From Campylobacterota bacterium (GTDB lineage: Bacteria; Campylobacterota; Campylobacteria; Campylobacterales; Sulfurovaceae): DNA of 7,568 bases. A program made the translations under genes and the position numbers. Below, piece after piece: positions 1-7,147 of this stretch (position 1 is the first letter of the stretch; every line of letters starts with the position of its first letter). Under the pieces are notes generated by a model. It made no database searches and was not told the DNA's origin. It saw only the letters and a list, made by a program, of their open reading frames with translations. Location of the stretch: positions 1 to 7,568 of the forward strand of contig DRQB01000132.1 in assembly GCA_011330645.1 (NCBI GenBank), given 5' to 3'.

Positions 1-761
1 TCATCTGCATCAATGGTGTAGACACCACTTGGTAAACCTTCATTTCCCATAGTGGTGATGTAACAGACATCTGCGCCTTTAAGGTAGAGAGAAAGACAGA
101 GTGCTTTTGCCATTTTCCCTGAGGAGAAGTTAGAGATGTATCGTACTTCATCTATCTTTTCCCGTGTCCCACCCCCTGTAACTACGATACGTCTGTCTTC
201 CCAAAAAGGATCTTTTAGTAGTGACTGGGCTACTGTAAAGAAGATCTCACTAGGGTCTGCCAGGGCACCATTGCCCACATCACCACAGGCAAGCTCTTTT
301 TCTTGTGGTTGTACGATGATATAGTCATTGACCCCCAGCATCTTAAGGCTACCTGTGGTGTAGTGGTTAGCTAACATCTGCGTATTGGCTGCAGGTGCGA
401 CAATCATCTCTCCTTTAAAGGCAAGTGCAGTTTGCGTTAAAATGTTGTCCGCTATCCCTTTAGAGAGTTTGTTTAGGGTATTGGCAGTTGCTGGAGCGAT
501 GATAAATACATCACATCTTTTACCAATGTCTATATGGTTTAGCTCTCCTGCCCATGACTCAGACTGTTCTGTCAGTACAGCATTACGTGTGAGTGCTTCA
601 AAGGTAAGTGCTGAAACAAAACGCTCTGCACTTGCTGTCATCACCACATGTACCTCTGCACCGGCTTTGATGAACAGACGTGCTAAATCACATGCCTTAT
701 AGGCTGATATACTTCCTGTTACGCCTAAGAGTATAGATTTTCCACTTAAATTTACTTGCAT
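1..761 (-). CDS. coaBC: Bifunctional phosphopantothenoylcysteine decarboxylase / phosphopantothenate-cysteine ligase, N-terminal part
   Basis: Cytosolic flavoenzyme of coenzyme A synthesis: the CoaB domain joins 4'-phosphopantothenate to cysteine and the CoaC domain decarboxylates the product to 4'-phosphopantetheine. The start is ATG at 761-759, with AGAAAGG six bases upstream. The first 253 residues are visible; the C-terminal end (family length about 400) lies beyond the left edge. CoaC spans residues 1 to about 180: GVTGSISAYK (13-22), active-site His76 in NHIDIGK, PATANT (90-95), and the substrate-clamp cysteine Cys159 in ACGDVGNG. The usual PXMNXXMW motif reads PAANTQML (123-130), so the first Met is Ala and the Trp is Leu while Asn126 is kept. 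CoaB begins around residue 190, with GGGTREKIDEVR (196-207) and NFSSGKM (211-217). It starts one base after the glmU stop, so the two genes are probably cotranscribed. A hand count gives 26/60 G+C at 1-60 and 28/60 at 601-660, richer than much of the window. Product assignment is firm. Confidence 0.96.
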   Translation of the reverse strand, partial: MQVNLSGKSILLGVTGSISAYKACDLARLFIKAGAEVHVVMTASAERFVSALTFEALTRNAVLTEQSESWAGELNHIDIGKRCDVFIIAPATANTLNKLSKGIADNILTQTALAFKGEMIVAPAANTQMLANHYTTGSLKMLGVNDYIIVQPQEKELACGDVGNGALADPSEIFFTVAQSLLKDPFWEDRRIVVTGGGTREKIDEVRYISNFSSGKMAKALCLSLYLKGADVCYITTMGNEGLPSGVYTIDAD

Positions 762-762
762 T

Positions 763-2055
763 TTATGCCTTTCTAAAAAACTTATAAAAGAAGTTTTTGA
801 TGCTTTTTTGGTGGGTACGTGAGAGTACCAAGTCACCTGAGTTTGCATCTTTTGTAACAGTCGTTCCTGCCGCTATCATCACATCATCAGGAATAGTCAC
901 AGGGGCAACAAGTTGTGTATCAGAACCTACAAATACATTTTTACCTATTTTAGTTTGATATTTATTTTTTCCATCATAGTTACAAGTAATGACTCCAGCC
1001 CCAATGTTTGAACCTTCTTCTATTGTGGCATCACCTAAGTAGGCTAAATGTCCCGCTTTGACACCCGTAAGCGTGGATTTTTTAACTTCTACAAAGTTAC
1101 CAATATGTGTATCAATAAGCTTAGAATTAGGTCTCACACGTCCCATTGGCCCTACATCAGAGTTTTCGATATGTGAATCTTCTATCACAGAATTTGTTTT
1201 AATATGTGATGTAATAATATGTGATGCACCTTGAATACTCACACCATTTTCTAACAAACACTCCCCTTCAAAAGTAGCACGTGAGTCTATGTATATAGTC
1301 TCAGGTAAACGCATACTCACTCCTGCTTTCATCCATGCTGTTTTAATACGACGTTGGAGTATCTCTTCGGCATGCGCTAAATCAAGTTTAGAGTTTACCC
1401 CTTTAAACTCTTCTTCATCTACGATGACAGGATGAACTATTTTCCCATCATCCACTGCCATTTTGATGATATCTGTGAGATAGTACTCTGCTTGGGCATT
1501 ATGATTATTAAGTGCTGGGATATAGCTATCGAGTATCTCTTTTTTGACACAGTAAACACCTGCATTGACAGTCTGTATCTCTTTTTGTGCAGGGATACAA
1601 TCTTTTTCTTCTACAATTTCTTGTACATTACCATTTAAAATGACGACGCGTCCATATCCAGAAGGATTATCAAGTTTAATCACAGACATATTGATGTCAG
1701 CATCTCCTTGAATAAGTGATTTTAGTGCATTCATAGTCACAAGTGGCATATCACCATTAAGAATGAGTGCCTTTGTATGTTTAACAGAAAACCCCTTCAT
1801 TGCACCTCCCGTCCCAGGGTATTGTTCCGCATCTTGCATATGAAAATGTATACCTTCGTAATGCTTTTCTATTTCAGCTTGTATACGTGCTGCTTGATGA
1901 TAAAGTACTACAGTAATATCATCAGATATCTTTTGCGCAGCATCGATTGCATGAAAAAGCATAGATTTTCCAGAAATTTCATGAAGTACTTTTGGTGTGG
2001 TAGACTTCATTCTTGTACCTTGACCTGCTGCTAATATAACGACGGATATGGACAT
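763..2055 (-). CDS. glmU: Bifunctional N-acetylglucosamine-1-phosphate uridyltransferase / glucosamine-1-phosphate acetyltransferase
   Basis: Cytosolic trimeric enzyme that acetylates glucosamine-1-phosphate with acetyl-CoA and then transfers UMP from UTP, giving UDP-GlcNAc for peptidoglycan and lipopolysaccharide. It has 430 residues (E. coli 456). The uridyltransferase domain covers about 1-225: LAAGQGTRMK (8-17) with PK at 21-22, YPGTGGAMKG (79-88), metal-binding Asp102 in NGDMPL, SGYGRVV (132-138), VEEKD (148-152), VNAGVY (163-168) and Asn221 in GVNS. A helical linker (about 225-245) leads to the left-handed beta-helix acetyltransferase domain, with RVRP (306-309), catalytic His336 in KAGHLAYLGD, IGAGVITCNYDG (351-362) and FVGSDTQLVAPV (375-386). 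All key residues are present. The tail is shorter than in E. coli and ends in a basic, aromatic stretch. ATG at 2055-2053 is preceded by AAAGGGA at 2068-2062. It is first in a unit with coaBC and divergent from trmA. Confidence 0.98.
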   Translation of the reverse strand: MSISVVILAAGQGTRMKSTTPKVLHEISGKSMLFHAIDAAQKISDDITVVLYHQAARIQAEIEKHYEGIHFHMQDAEQYPGTGGAMKGFSVKHTKALILNGDMPLVTMNALKSLIQGDADINMSVIKLDNPSGYGRVVILNGNVQEIVEEKDCIPAQKEIQTVNAGVYCVKKEILDSYIPALNNHNAQAEYYLTDIIKMAVDDGKIVHPVIVDEEEFKGVNSKLDLAHAEEILQRRIKTAWMKAGVSMRLPETIYIDSRATFEGECLLENGVSIQGASHIITSHIKTNSVIEDSHIENSDVGPMGRVRPNSKLIDTHIGNFVEVKKSTLTGVKAGHLAYLGDATIEEGSNIGAGVITCNYDGKNKYQTKIGKNVFVGSDTQLVAPVTIPDDVMIAAGTTVTKDANSGDLVLSRTHQKSIKNFFYKFFRKA

Positions 2056-2057
2056 TC

Positions 2058-2086
2058 TTGTTCCCTTTACGATAAAATACTAAAAT
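2058..2086 (+). promoter_or_regulatory. Weak candidate promoter for trmA
   Basis: TTGTTC (2058-2063) and TAAAAT (2081-2086) are separated by 17 bases and would start transcription near 2093, about 40 bases before the proposed trmA start. The -35 half overlaps the region just upstream of the glmU start. TATACC at 2104-2109 is an alternative -10. Both matches are weak in AT-rich DNA, so this is tentative. Confidence 0.25.
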
Positions 2087-2101
2087 TATTTAATTATTGC
2101 G

Positions 2102-2107
2102 ATTATA
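2102..2107 (-). promoter_or_regulatory. Candidate -10 element for glmU-coaBC
   Basis: Reading the minus strand, a perfect TATAAT lies at 2107-2102, placing the expected transcription start near 2095 and giving a leader of about 40 bases before the glmU ATG. No good -35 is present (TTTATG or TTATGC at the right distance), which is common for vegetative promoters in Campylobacterota. The element sits inside the 77-bp gap shared with divergent trmA. Confidence 0.5.
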
Positions 2108-2120
2108 CCTAATTGTAATT

Positions 2121-2125
2121 AAAGG
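2121..2125 (+). promoter_or_regulatory. Ribosome binding site that decides the trmA start
   Basis: AAAGG lies seven bases before TTG 2133. The same spacing from AAAGG or GGAG to the start is seen for the two signalling genes downstream. No in-frame ATG or GTG exists upstream within the open frame, and the conserved cysteine-rich N-terminus begins directly after this TTG. Confidence 0.6.
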
Positions 2126-2132
2126 CATAAAT

Positions 2133-3251
2133 TTGACATGTAAACATTTTGGAACTTGTGGCTCTTGTGGGCTTTATGATACAAGTTATGACGTACAATT
2201 ATCAGACAAAGAAAAACGCGTTTCTACACTTTTATCACCATTTTATAAAGATAAACTAGAAGTATTTGATTCTCCCACTTCACATTATAGAGCCAGAGCA
2301 GAATTTCGCATCTGGCATGAGGGTAGCAGATGTGATTATGCTATGGGGAATATCACGAAAGATGGGGCTATTAACATAGAAGAGTGTCCTAAAGTCATTG
2401 AGGCTATTGAAAAACGTATGTGGAAACTTCTTGATAGAATTAATGATTCGCAAGAGGTACTCAAACCTAAACTCTTTGCAGTAGAGTTTTTAGCAACGAC
2501 AACTGATGAGTGTTTGGTCACGATGCTGTACCATAGAAAGTTAGATGATACTTGGCGTGATGAAGCCAAGCTTTTAGAGAGCGAGTTAGACTGTAAAATA
2601 ATGGGAAGAAGCCGTAAACAAAAGGTGCTTCTCTCAGATGAGTTTGTGACTGAAAAATTAAACATTGATGGTAAAACATTTACCTATGTACAGTATGAAA
2701 GTGGTTTTACCCAACCAAACCCTAGTGTGAATGTAAAAATGATTGAGTGGGCTATAAAGCAGGCTAAAAAAGTAGGCTATGGCGACTTCTTGGAGTCATA
2801 CTGTGGTTTAGGAAACTTTACCTTACCACTTTCTCATTATTTTGAAAAGGTGTTGGCAACAGAGATTTCTAAGCGTTCTATTTATGCAGCACTTGAAAAC
2901 TGTGCACTCAATGGTGTAGAAAATATTATTTTTGCACGTTTGGCTTCAGAAGAGATGACAGAAGCACTGAATGGTGTACGAGCATTTGAACGTTTAAAAG
3001 AGATAGATTTAAAATCTTACAACTTTTCTACTGTGTTGGTGGACCCACCAAGAGCAGGCTTAGACAAAGGAACGATTGATCTTATCTCAAAGATAGAAAA
3101 TATTATCTATATCTCCTGTAATCCGGAAACATTAGCCAGAGACCTTGAGACTTTATCTCAAACACATATTGTGAAAGAAGCAGCCATGTATGATCAGTTT
3201 CCTCATACCTCACATGTGGAAAGTGGTGTTTTTTTGCAGAAGATTCTTTAA
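2133..3251 (+). CDS. trmA: tRNA (uracil-5-)-methyltransferase, TrmA family, with RlmD-like cysteine set
   Basis: Predicted SAM-dependent enzyme that makes 5-methyluridine at position 54 of the tRNA T-loop. The chosen TTG start gives 372 residues, close to E. coli TrmA (366). The C-terminal methyltransferase domain matches TrmA closely: FTQPNPSVN (192-200), DFLESYCGLGNF (218-229), LATEISKRS (241-249), DPPRAGLD (304-311), nucleophile Cys329 in ISCNPETL and general base Glu363 in HVESGV. The segment NGVRAFERL followed by IDLKSY (280-296) is typical of TrmA rather than RlmD, and there is no N-terminal TRAM domain. Unusually, Cys3, Cys9 and Cys12 form CX5CX2C, and Cys85 lies in EECPKV; this pattern matches the [4Fe-4S] ligands of RlmD and is absent from E. 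coli TrmA. The gene is divergent from glmU, and its stop is 75 bases before the HD-GYP gene. TrmA function is likely; a 23S rRNA m5U target is the main alternative. Confidence 0.93.
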   Translation: MTCKHFGTCGSCGLYDTSYDVQLSDKEKRVSTLLSPFYKDKLEVFDSPTSHYRARAEFRIWHEGSRCDYAMGNITKDGAINIEECPKVIEAIEKRMWKLLDRINDSQEVLKPKLFAVEFLATTTDECLVTMLYHRKLDDTWRDEAKLLESELDCKIMGRSRKQKVLLSDEFVTEKLNIDGKTFTYVQYESGFTQPNPSVNVKMIEWAIKQAKKVGYGDFLESYCGLGNFTLPLSHYFEKVLATEISKRSIYAALENCALNGVENIIFARLASEEMTEALNGVRAFERLKEIDLKSYNFSTVLVDPPRAGLDKGTIDLISKIENIIYISCNPETLARDLETLSQTHIVKEAAMYDQFPHTSHVESGVFLQKIL

Positions 3252-3271
3252 GAAGGAAGAGGATTTTTAAT

Positions 3272-3297
3272 TTGACATTTTTATGCTAGAATATAAC
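3272..3297 (+). promoter_or_regulatory. Candidate promoter of the HD-GYP/kinase operon
   Basis: The 75-bp gap after trmA holds TTGACA (3272-3277), a T-rich run, then TGCTAGAAT (3284-3292), which matches an extended -10 (TG, one base, then a TATAAT-like hexamer). TATAAC (3292-3297) is an overlapping second choice. The spacing from TTGACA is short (9 or 14 bases), so a T-rich upstream region plus extended -10, as in Campylobacter vegetative promoters, is more plausible than a classical -35/-10 pair. No clear terminator follows trmA, so read-through is possible. Confidence 0.45.
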
Positions 3298-3314
3298 ATA
3301 GTTTGATTCTACTT

Positions 3315-3319
3315 AAAGG
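3315..3319 (+). promoter_or_regulatory. Ribosome binding site of the HD-GYP gene
   Basis: AAAGG followed by seven bases and ATG 3327 fixes the start there. An in-frame TTG at 3303 would add eight residues ahead of the receiver domain and would put the ribosome binding site inside the coding region. Confidence 0.7.
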
Positions 3320-3326
3320 TGGGAAT

Positions 3327-4373
3327 ATGGAGTTGACGTATAACGTACTCATAGTCGATGATGTGGTTGATAATATTCAAATAGCAATGAATATGCTCAA
3401 AGAAGAAAATTATAATCTTACCTTTGCTCTTTCTGGTGAAGAAGCATTATCTCTCATAGAAAACAATAGTTATGATATGATTCTACTTGATATCATGATG
3501 CCTGAAATCGATGGATTTACGGTATGTGCACGTATCAAAAAAATACCAGAATACGAAGATGTTCCTATCATATTTTTAACAGCCAAAAATGATATAGATT
3601 CTGTGTCACATGCCTTTTCTGTAGGGGCAGTTGATTATGTTTCGAAACCTTTTCATGCAGAAGAGTTACTTGCTCGTGTCCGAAACCACCTTGAATTGTA
3701 TCGGTCCCGTTTGGTATTGAAAAATAACCATTTAACTTTACAAATAAAAGCAAAAGAAGAAAAAGAAAGACTATTAACAGAGTTGGAAGAAGGACAGAAA
3801 GAACTGATATATATTTTAACAGAATTAATAGAGTCAGCCTCTCCTGAAACTGGGCAACATATAAAACGTGTTTCTGAAATATCAAAACTTTTGGCATCAT
3901 ATCATCCAGCCATAGATAAAAATGATGAAGAGATTATTTTTCATGCAGCACCGATGCATGACATTGGTAAAGTCACTATTCCTCATGCCATTCTCTCAAA
4001 ACCAGGAGCACTAACAAATGAAGAGTTTGAAGTTATGAAAACACATGCTTCAGCAGGGCATCAGTTTTTAAAGAATTCACAACGCAAAATCCTTAAAACA
4101 GCTGATATCATTGCTTCTGAACATCATGAAAAATGGGATGGTACAGGATATCCACAGGGATTAAAAGGGGAAGAGATACATGTGTTTGGACGTATCGTTG
4201 CGATTGCAGATGTCTTTGATGCACTGACACATAAAAGATGTTATAAGGAGGCCTGGAGTATTGAAGATTCTGTTGCTTATATGTTAAAACATAAAGGAAC
4301 ACATTTTGATCCGATGTTGATTGATATATTTATGGAGCATTTGGATGAATTTGTTACTATCGTACATCCTTAG
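3327..4373 (+). CDS. Response regulator with receiver and HD-GYP domains, predicted cyclic-di-GMP phosphodiesterase
   Basis: Cytosolic two-domain protein of 348 residues. The receiver (about 5-122) has the acidic pair Asp11-Asp12, phospho-acceptor Asp55 in LLDIMMPEIDG, Thr85 in FLTAK and Lys107 in SKPF, so it should be phosphorylated normally. A charged helical linker (about 125-165, rich in Lys and Glu, probably coiled coil) connects to the HD-GYP domain (about 165-348). That domain has His178 in GQHIKRV, the metal-binding pair His211-Asp212 in MHDIGK, His240 and His245 in THASAGH, His266-His267 in EHHEKWDGTGYP with the GYP signature at 274-276, and IADVFDAL (293-300). All signature residues are intact, so hydrolysis of cyclic-di-GMP to GMP or pGpG is expected from family knowledge. 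Its last 29 bases overlap the start of the hybrid kinase gene, which makes that kinase the obvious partner. The output (motility, attachment or biofilm) cannot be read from the sequence. Confidence 0.95.
   Translation: MELTYNVLIVDDVVDNIQIAMNMLKEENYNLTFALSGEEALSLIENNSYDMILLDIMMPEIDGFTVCARIKKIPEYEDVPIIFLTAKNDIDSVSHAFSVGAVDYVSKPFHAEELLARVRNHLELYRSRLVLKNNHLTLQIKAKEEKERLLTELEEGQKELIYILTELIESASPETGQHIKRVSEISKLLASYHPAIDKNDEEIIFHAAPMHDIGKVTIPHAILSKPGALTNEEFEVMKTHASAGHQFLKNSQRKILKTADIIASEHHEKWDGTGYPQGLKGEEIHVFGRIVAIADVFDALTHKRCYKEAWSIEDSVAYMLKHKGTHFDPMLIDIFMEHLDEFVTIVHP
4334..4337 (+). promoter_or_regulatory. Ribosome binding site of the hybrid kinase, inside the HD-GYP gene
   Basis: GGAG lies seven bases before ATG 4345, within the last codons of the upstream gene. 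It selects this ATG over the earlier in-frame TTG at 4321 and gives a conventional signal peptide right at the N-terminus. The position suggests translational coupling. Confidence 0.65.
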
Positions 4374-7089
4374 AGTTTTTCTTTTTTTTGCGTTTACCTT
4401 TTCTTTTCTTTCTGCATTGGATTTGACTTCACAAGAAAAAACATGGATAGCGCAACATAAACAAGTGAGTGTTGGTGTTGATACCTCATGGGAACCTTTT
4501 GATTTTATAAATGATAAGGGTAAACATGATGGTATGAGTGAAGATTATCTACGGCTTATTAGCCAAATAACGGGATTAGATTTTAGTATAGCACAATATC
4601 AAAAGTGGACAGAGGTCTTAGCTGCTGCAAAATCAAAACATCTTGATATGATAGCTGCACTTACTCCAAGCGATAAACGAAGTGAATATCTAAATTTTAC
4701 AGATCCCTATATGAAATATGCATTTGTTTTAGCCACAGCGGATAATAATAATTTTTTTTATGATATATCTGATTTTAATGGTAAGCGGGTAGGGGTTGTT
4801 AAATCTTATATCACAGAAGAAATTATAAAAGAAAAATATCCTCAAATTAATGTCATCAAATATGATAACTTAACAACATTACTGAATGGACTTGCTAACA
4901 ATGAAGTTGATGCAATATTTGATAATGCAGTATCTTTGGCCTATCATATTAAAGAAGAGGGCTATGCAAACTTTAGAATGCTAACCATAGGAGAAGAGAA
5001 ACGTAGTATTACTATGGGTGTACGTAAAGATAAAGTATTACTTTTATCCATACTCAATAAAGCCTTAAAGAGTATAAGTTCAGAAGAAAAACAAAAAATA
5101 CGGGACAAATGGGTCTCTTTTCAATACGATAAGACCATGGACTATTCACTTGTTTACAAAATTTTAGGTATTTTTCTATTATTTGTTTTAGGAACATTTT
5201 ATTGGTATCGAAAACTGATGGAGGAAGCTAAAAAAAGAAAAGAAAGTGAAGCACAAATGCGCATGCTTATCGATAACATACCACTCAATGTCATTGTAAG
5301 TGGTTATGATGGAAGTGTTTTTAGTGCCAATGCTTTTGCCCTTCAAACATTCAGTATTGCGCCGGAAGATATTTATTCTCATAATGTAATGGAGTTTTAT
5401 ACAGATACTTTAGAAAGAGAAGATATCATAGAAACGATAAAAAAAGAAGGAAAAGTAAGTAATCGTATTGTAAAGTTTCGACGTTTAGATAGCAGTGAAA
5501 TGGATATTATGATTTCTATTATTCCTATAGTCTATGATGGGGAAAAAGCTTTATTAAGTATTATGGTGGATCTCACAGAACGTATAGGTATGGAGGAGGA
5601 TTTACGTAAAGCCAAAGAGATAGCTGATTCTGCTAATAAGTCAAAATCAGAGTTTTTAGCCAATATGTCACATGAAATTAGAACACCAATGAATGCGATT
5701 ATAGGATTTACAGAACTTTTAAATGAAGAGATTAAAGAAACACGATTGAAGGGGTATGTAAAAACGATTAAAAATGCTGGATATACTTTACTAACACTGA
5801 TTAATGATATCTTAGACTTATCTAAAATCGAAGCAGGAAAACTTGAAATTCGTAAACATGCAACTAATTTATATGATTTGAGTGAAGAGGTACTGAGTAT
5901 TTTTATTATGTCTGTACGTGACAAAGATGTAGACCTTATTTTAGATATTGATTCAAATCTTCCTAAAAGTATACTGATTGATGATGTACGATTACGACAA
6001 ATTCTTGTTAATCTCATAGGAAATGCTGTGAAATTTACAGATGAAGGGTATATCAAATTGAAGATATCTGCCTGTAATGTAGATGACCATTTATCAAAAC
6101 TTGATTTAGAAATTATTGTTGAAGACACAGGCATTGGTATCTCTGAAAATCAATTGGAAAATATATTTCAATCCTTTGAACAACAAGAAGGACAAGATAG
6201 TCGTAAATTTGGTGGAACAGGTTTAGGCCTTTCTATCTCAAAACGTTTAACTGAAATGATGGGTGGGAAAGTATCTGTCAAGAGTATCAAATCAAAGGGT
6301 TCAAAATTTTTCTTATACTTTAGTAATGTAGATATATCTTCTATACAAATGCTAAATAAAGTAGATGATAATAAAAGATTAAAAGCAAAAAATATACGCT
6401 TTAAACCAGCAAAGATACTTGTAGTAGATGATATCCAAGATAACAGAGAATTGATTATAAAAAGTTTTGAACATACTTCTTTAAGTGTGACCACCGCTGT
6501 GGATGGTTATGATGCGATAAAACAGTATAAAGAAGAACAGCCAGATATCATTCTCATGGATATACGTATGCCAAATATGGATGGTTATGAGGCAGCGAGA
6601 AAGATACGAGAGTTAAATAGTACAGTGCCAATGATTGCATTGACTGCATCCCTCATGAAAGATGAATATGAACGTACTAAAAGTAAAGATTTTAGTGCAT
6701 ATTTGAGAAAACCTGTACTTAGAGATGAGCTCTTTTTAGAATTGAGCCATTTTTTGGCTCATGATAAAATAGAAGTTATCCCTGAAGAAAGGCAAATGAG
6801 TGAGACATTTGACTTATCAGAATACACACTTTTACATAGAGTTAAAATTGTGGATGAAATGCAAGAGATAATCCAGCCTATTTATGAAAAAGCAAAAAGT
6901 AGTAATAATATAGCTGAGATAAAAGCCTTTACTGAAAAGGTAAATCTCTTAGCAGAAAAGTATCATATAGAAATATTACAACGCTATGTAGTCAAATTAG
7001 ATGAAGCAATAGATATTTTTGATATTGCTCAAATTCAAGCTTTACTTGTAGAGTATAGTAAGATACAAATTCAATGGGAATCACTTTAA
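4345..7089 (+). CDS. Hybrid sensor histidine kinase with periplasmic solute-binding domain, PAS, kinase core and receiver
   Basis: Inner-membrane sensor of 914 residues, arranged like BvgS/EvgS but with one sensor domain. Order: signal peptide (1-24, cut probably after FLSA); family 3 solute-binding domain (about 27-260) with SWEPFDFI (48-55), Arg112 in DKRSEYLNFTDPY and VDAIFDNA (188-195); membrane helix (about 268-288); basic helical linker; PAS (about 304-412); histidine kinase core with phospho-acceptor His443 in MSHEIRTPMN, N-box Asn560, G1 EDTGIGIS (593-600) and G2 GGTGLGLS (623-630); receiver (about 688-805) with Asp695-Asp696, phospho-acceptor Asp739 in LMDIRMPNMDG, Thr767 and Lys789. 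The tail (820-914) is helical and looks like an HPt bundle but shows no HPt phospho-histidine motif. A ligand bound in the periplasm should alter phosphorylation of its own receiver and of the cotranscribed HD-GYP protein. Composition is AT-rich in places (15/60 G+C at 5041-5100 by hand). The ligand is unknown. Confidence 0.95.
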   Translation: MNLLLSYILRVFLFFAFTFSFLSALDLTSQEKTWIAQHKQVSVGVDTSWEPFDFINDKGKHDGMSEDYLRLISQITGLDFSIAQYQKWTEVLAAAKSKHLDMIAALTPSDKRSEYLNFTDPYMKYAFVLATADNNNFFYDISDFNGKRVGVVKSYITEEIIKEKYPQINVIKYDNLTTLLNGLANNEVDAIFDNAVSLAYHIKEEGYANFRMLTIGEEKRSITMGVRKDKVLLLSILNKALKSISSEEKQKIRDKWVSFQYDKTMDYSLVYKILGIFLLFVLGTFYWYRKLMEEAKKRKESEAQMRMLIDNIPLNVIVSGYDGSVFSANAFALQTFSIAPEDIYSHNVMEFYTDTLEREDIIETIKKEGKVSNRIVKFRRLDSSEMDIMISIIPIVYDGEKALLSIMVDLTERIGMEEDLRKAKEIADSANKSKSEFLANMSHEIRTPMNAIIGFTELLNEEIKETRLKGYVKTIKNAGYTLLTLINDILDLSKIEAGKLEIRKHATNLYDLSEEVLSIFIMSVRDKDVDLILDIDSNLPKSILIDDVRLRQILVNLIGNAVKFTDEGYIKLKISACNVDDHLSKLDLEIIVEDTGIGISENQLENIFQSFEQQEGQDSRKFGGTGLGLSISKRLTEMMGGKVSVKSIKSKGSKFFLYFSNVDISSIQMLNKVDDNKRLKAKNIRFKPAKILVVDDIQDNRELIIKSFEHTSLSVTTAVDGYDAIKQYKEEQPDIILMDIRMPNMDGYEAARKIRELNSTVPMIALTASLMKDEYERTKSKDFSAYLRKPVLRDELFLELSHFLAHDKIEVIPEERQMSETFDLSEYTLLHRVKIVDEMQEIIQPIYEKAKSSNNIAEIKAFTEKVNLLAEKYHIEILQRYVVKLDEAIDIFDIAQIQALLVEYSKIQIQWESL

Positions 7090-7147
7090 AATTTAAAGTT
7101 TAGATTACTTACATCATATTATGCTGTTGCATATGAATAGGCATTTT

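Noticed and set aside
136..702. Plus-strand ORFs opposite coaBC
   Set aside because: The minus strand encodes a continuous, motif-rich CoaBC; the plus-strand translations show no recognisable domain.
2097..2132. Upstream TTG extension of trmA adding 12 residues
   Set aside because: It would place the AAAGG ribosome binding site and much of the divergent promoter region inside the coding sequence, and the added residues precede the conserved cysteine-rich N-terminus.
3272..3287. Possible sigma-54 promoter (TTGACA, T-run, ATGCT) before the HD-GYP gene
   Set aside because: The GG of the -24 element is missing; only the GC near -12 fits. An extended -10 vegetative promoter explains the site better.
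5532..6134. 200-codon minus-strand ORF inside the hybrid kinase gene
   Set aside because: Serine- and isoleucine-rich translation opposite well-conserved kinase motifs; it is the antisense shadow of a real gene.
7084..7098. Perfect palindrome CTTTAAA-A-TTTAAAG across the kinase stop codon
   Set aside because: Nearly all A/T with a one-base centre, so it cannot form a stable terminator hairpin, and such sequences are expected by chance in AT-rich DNA.
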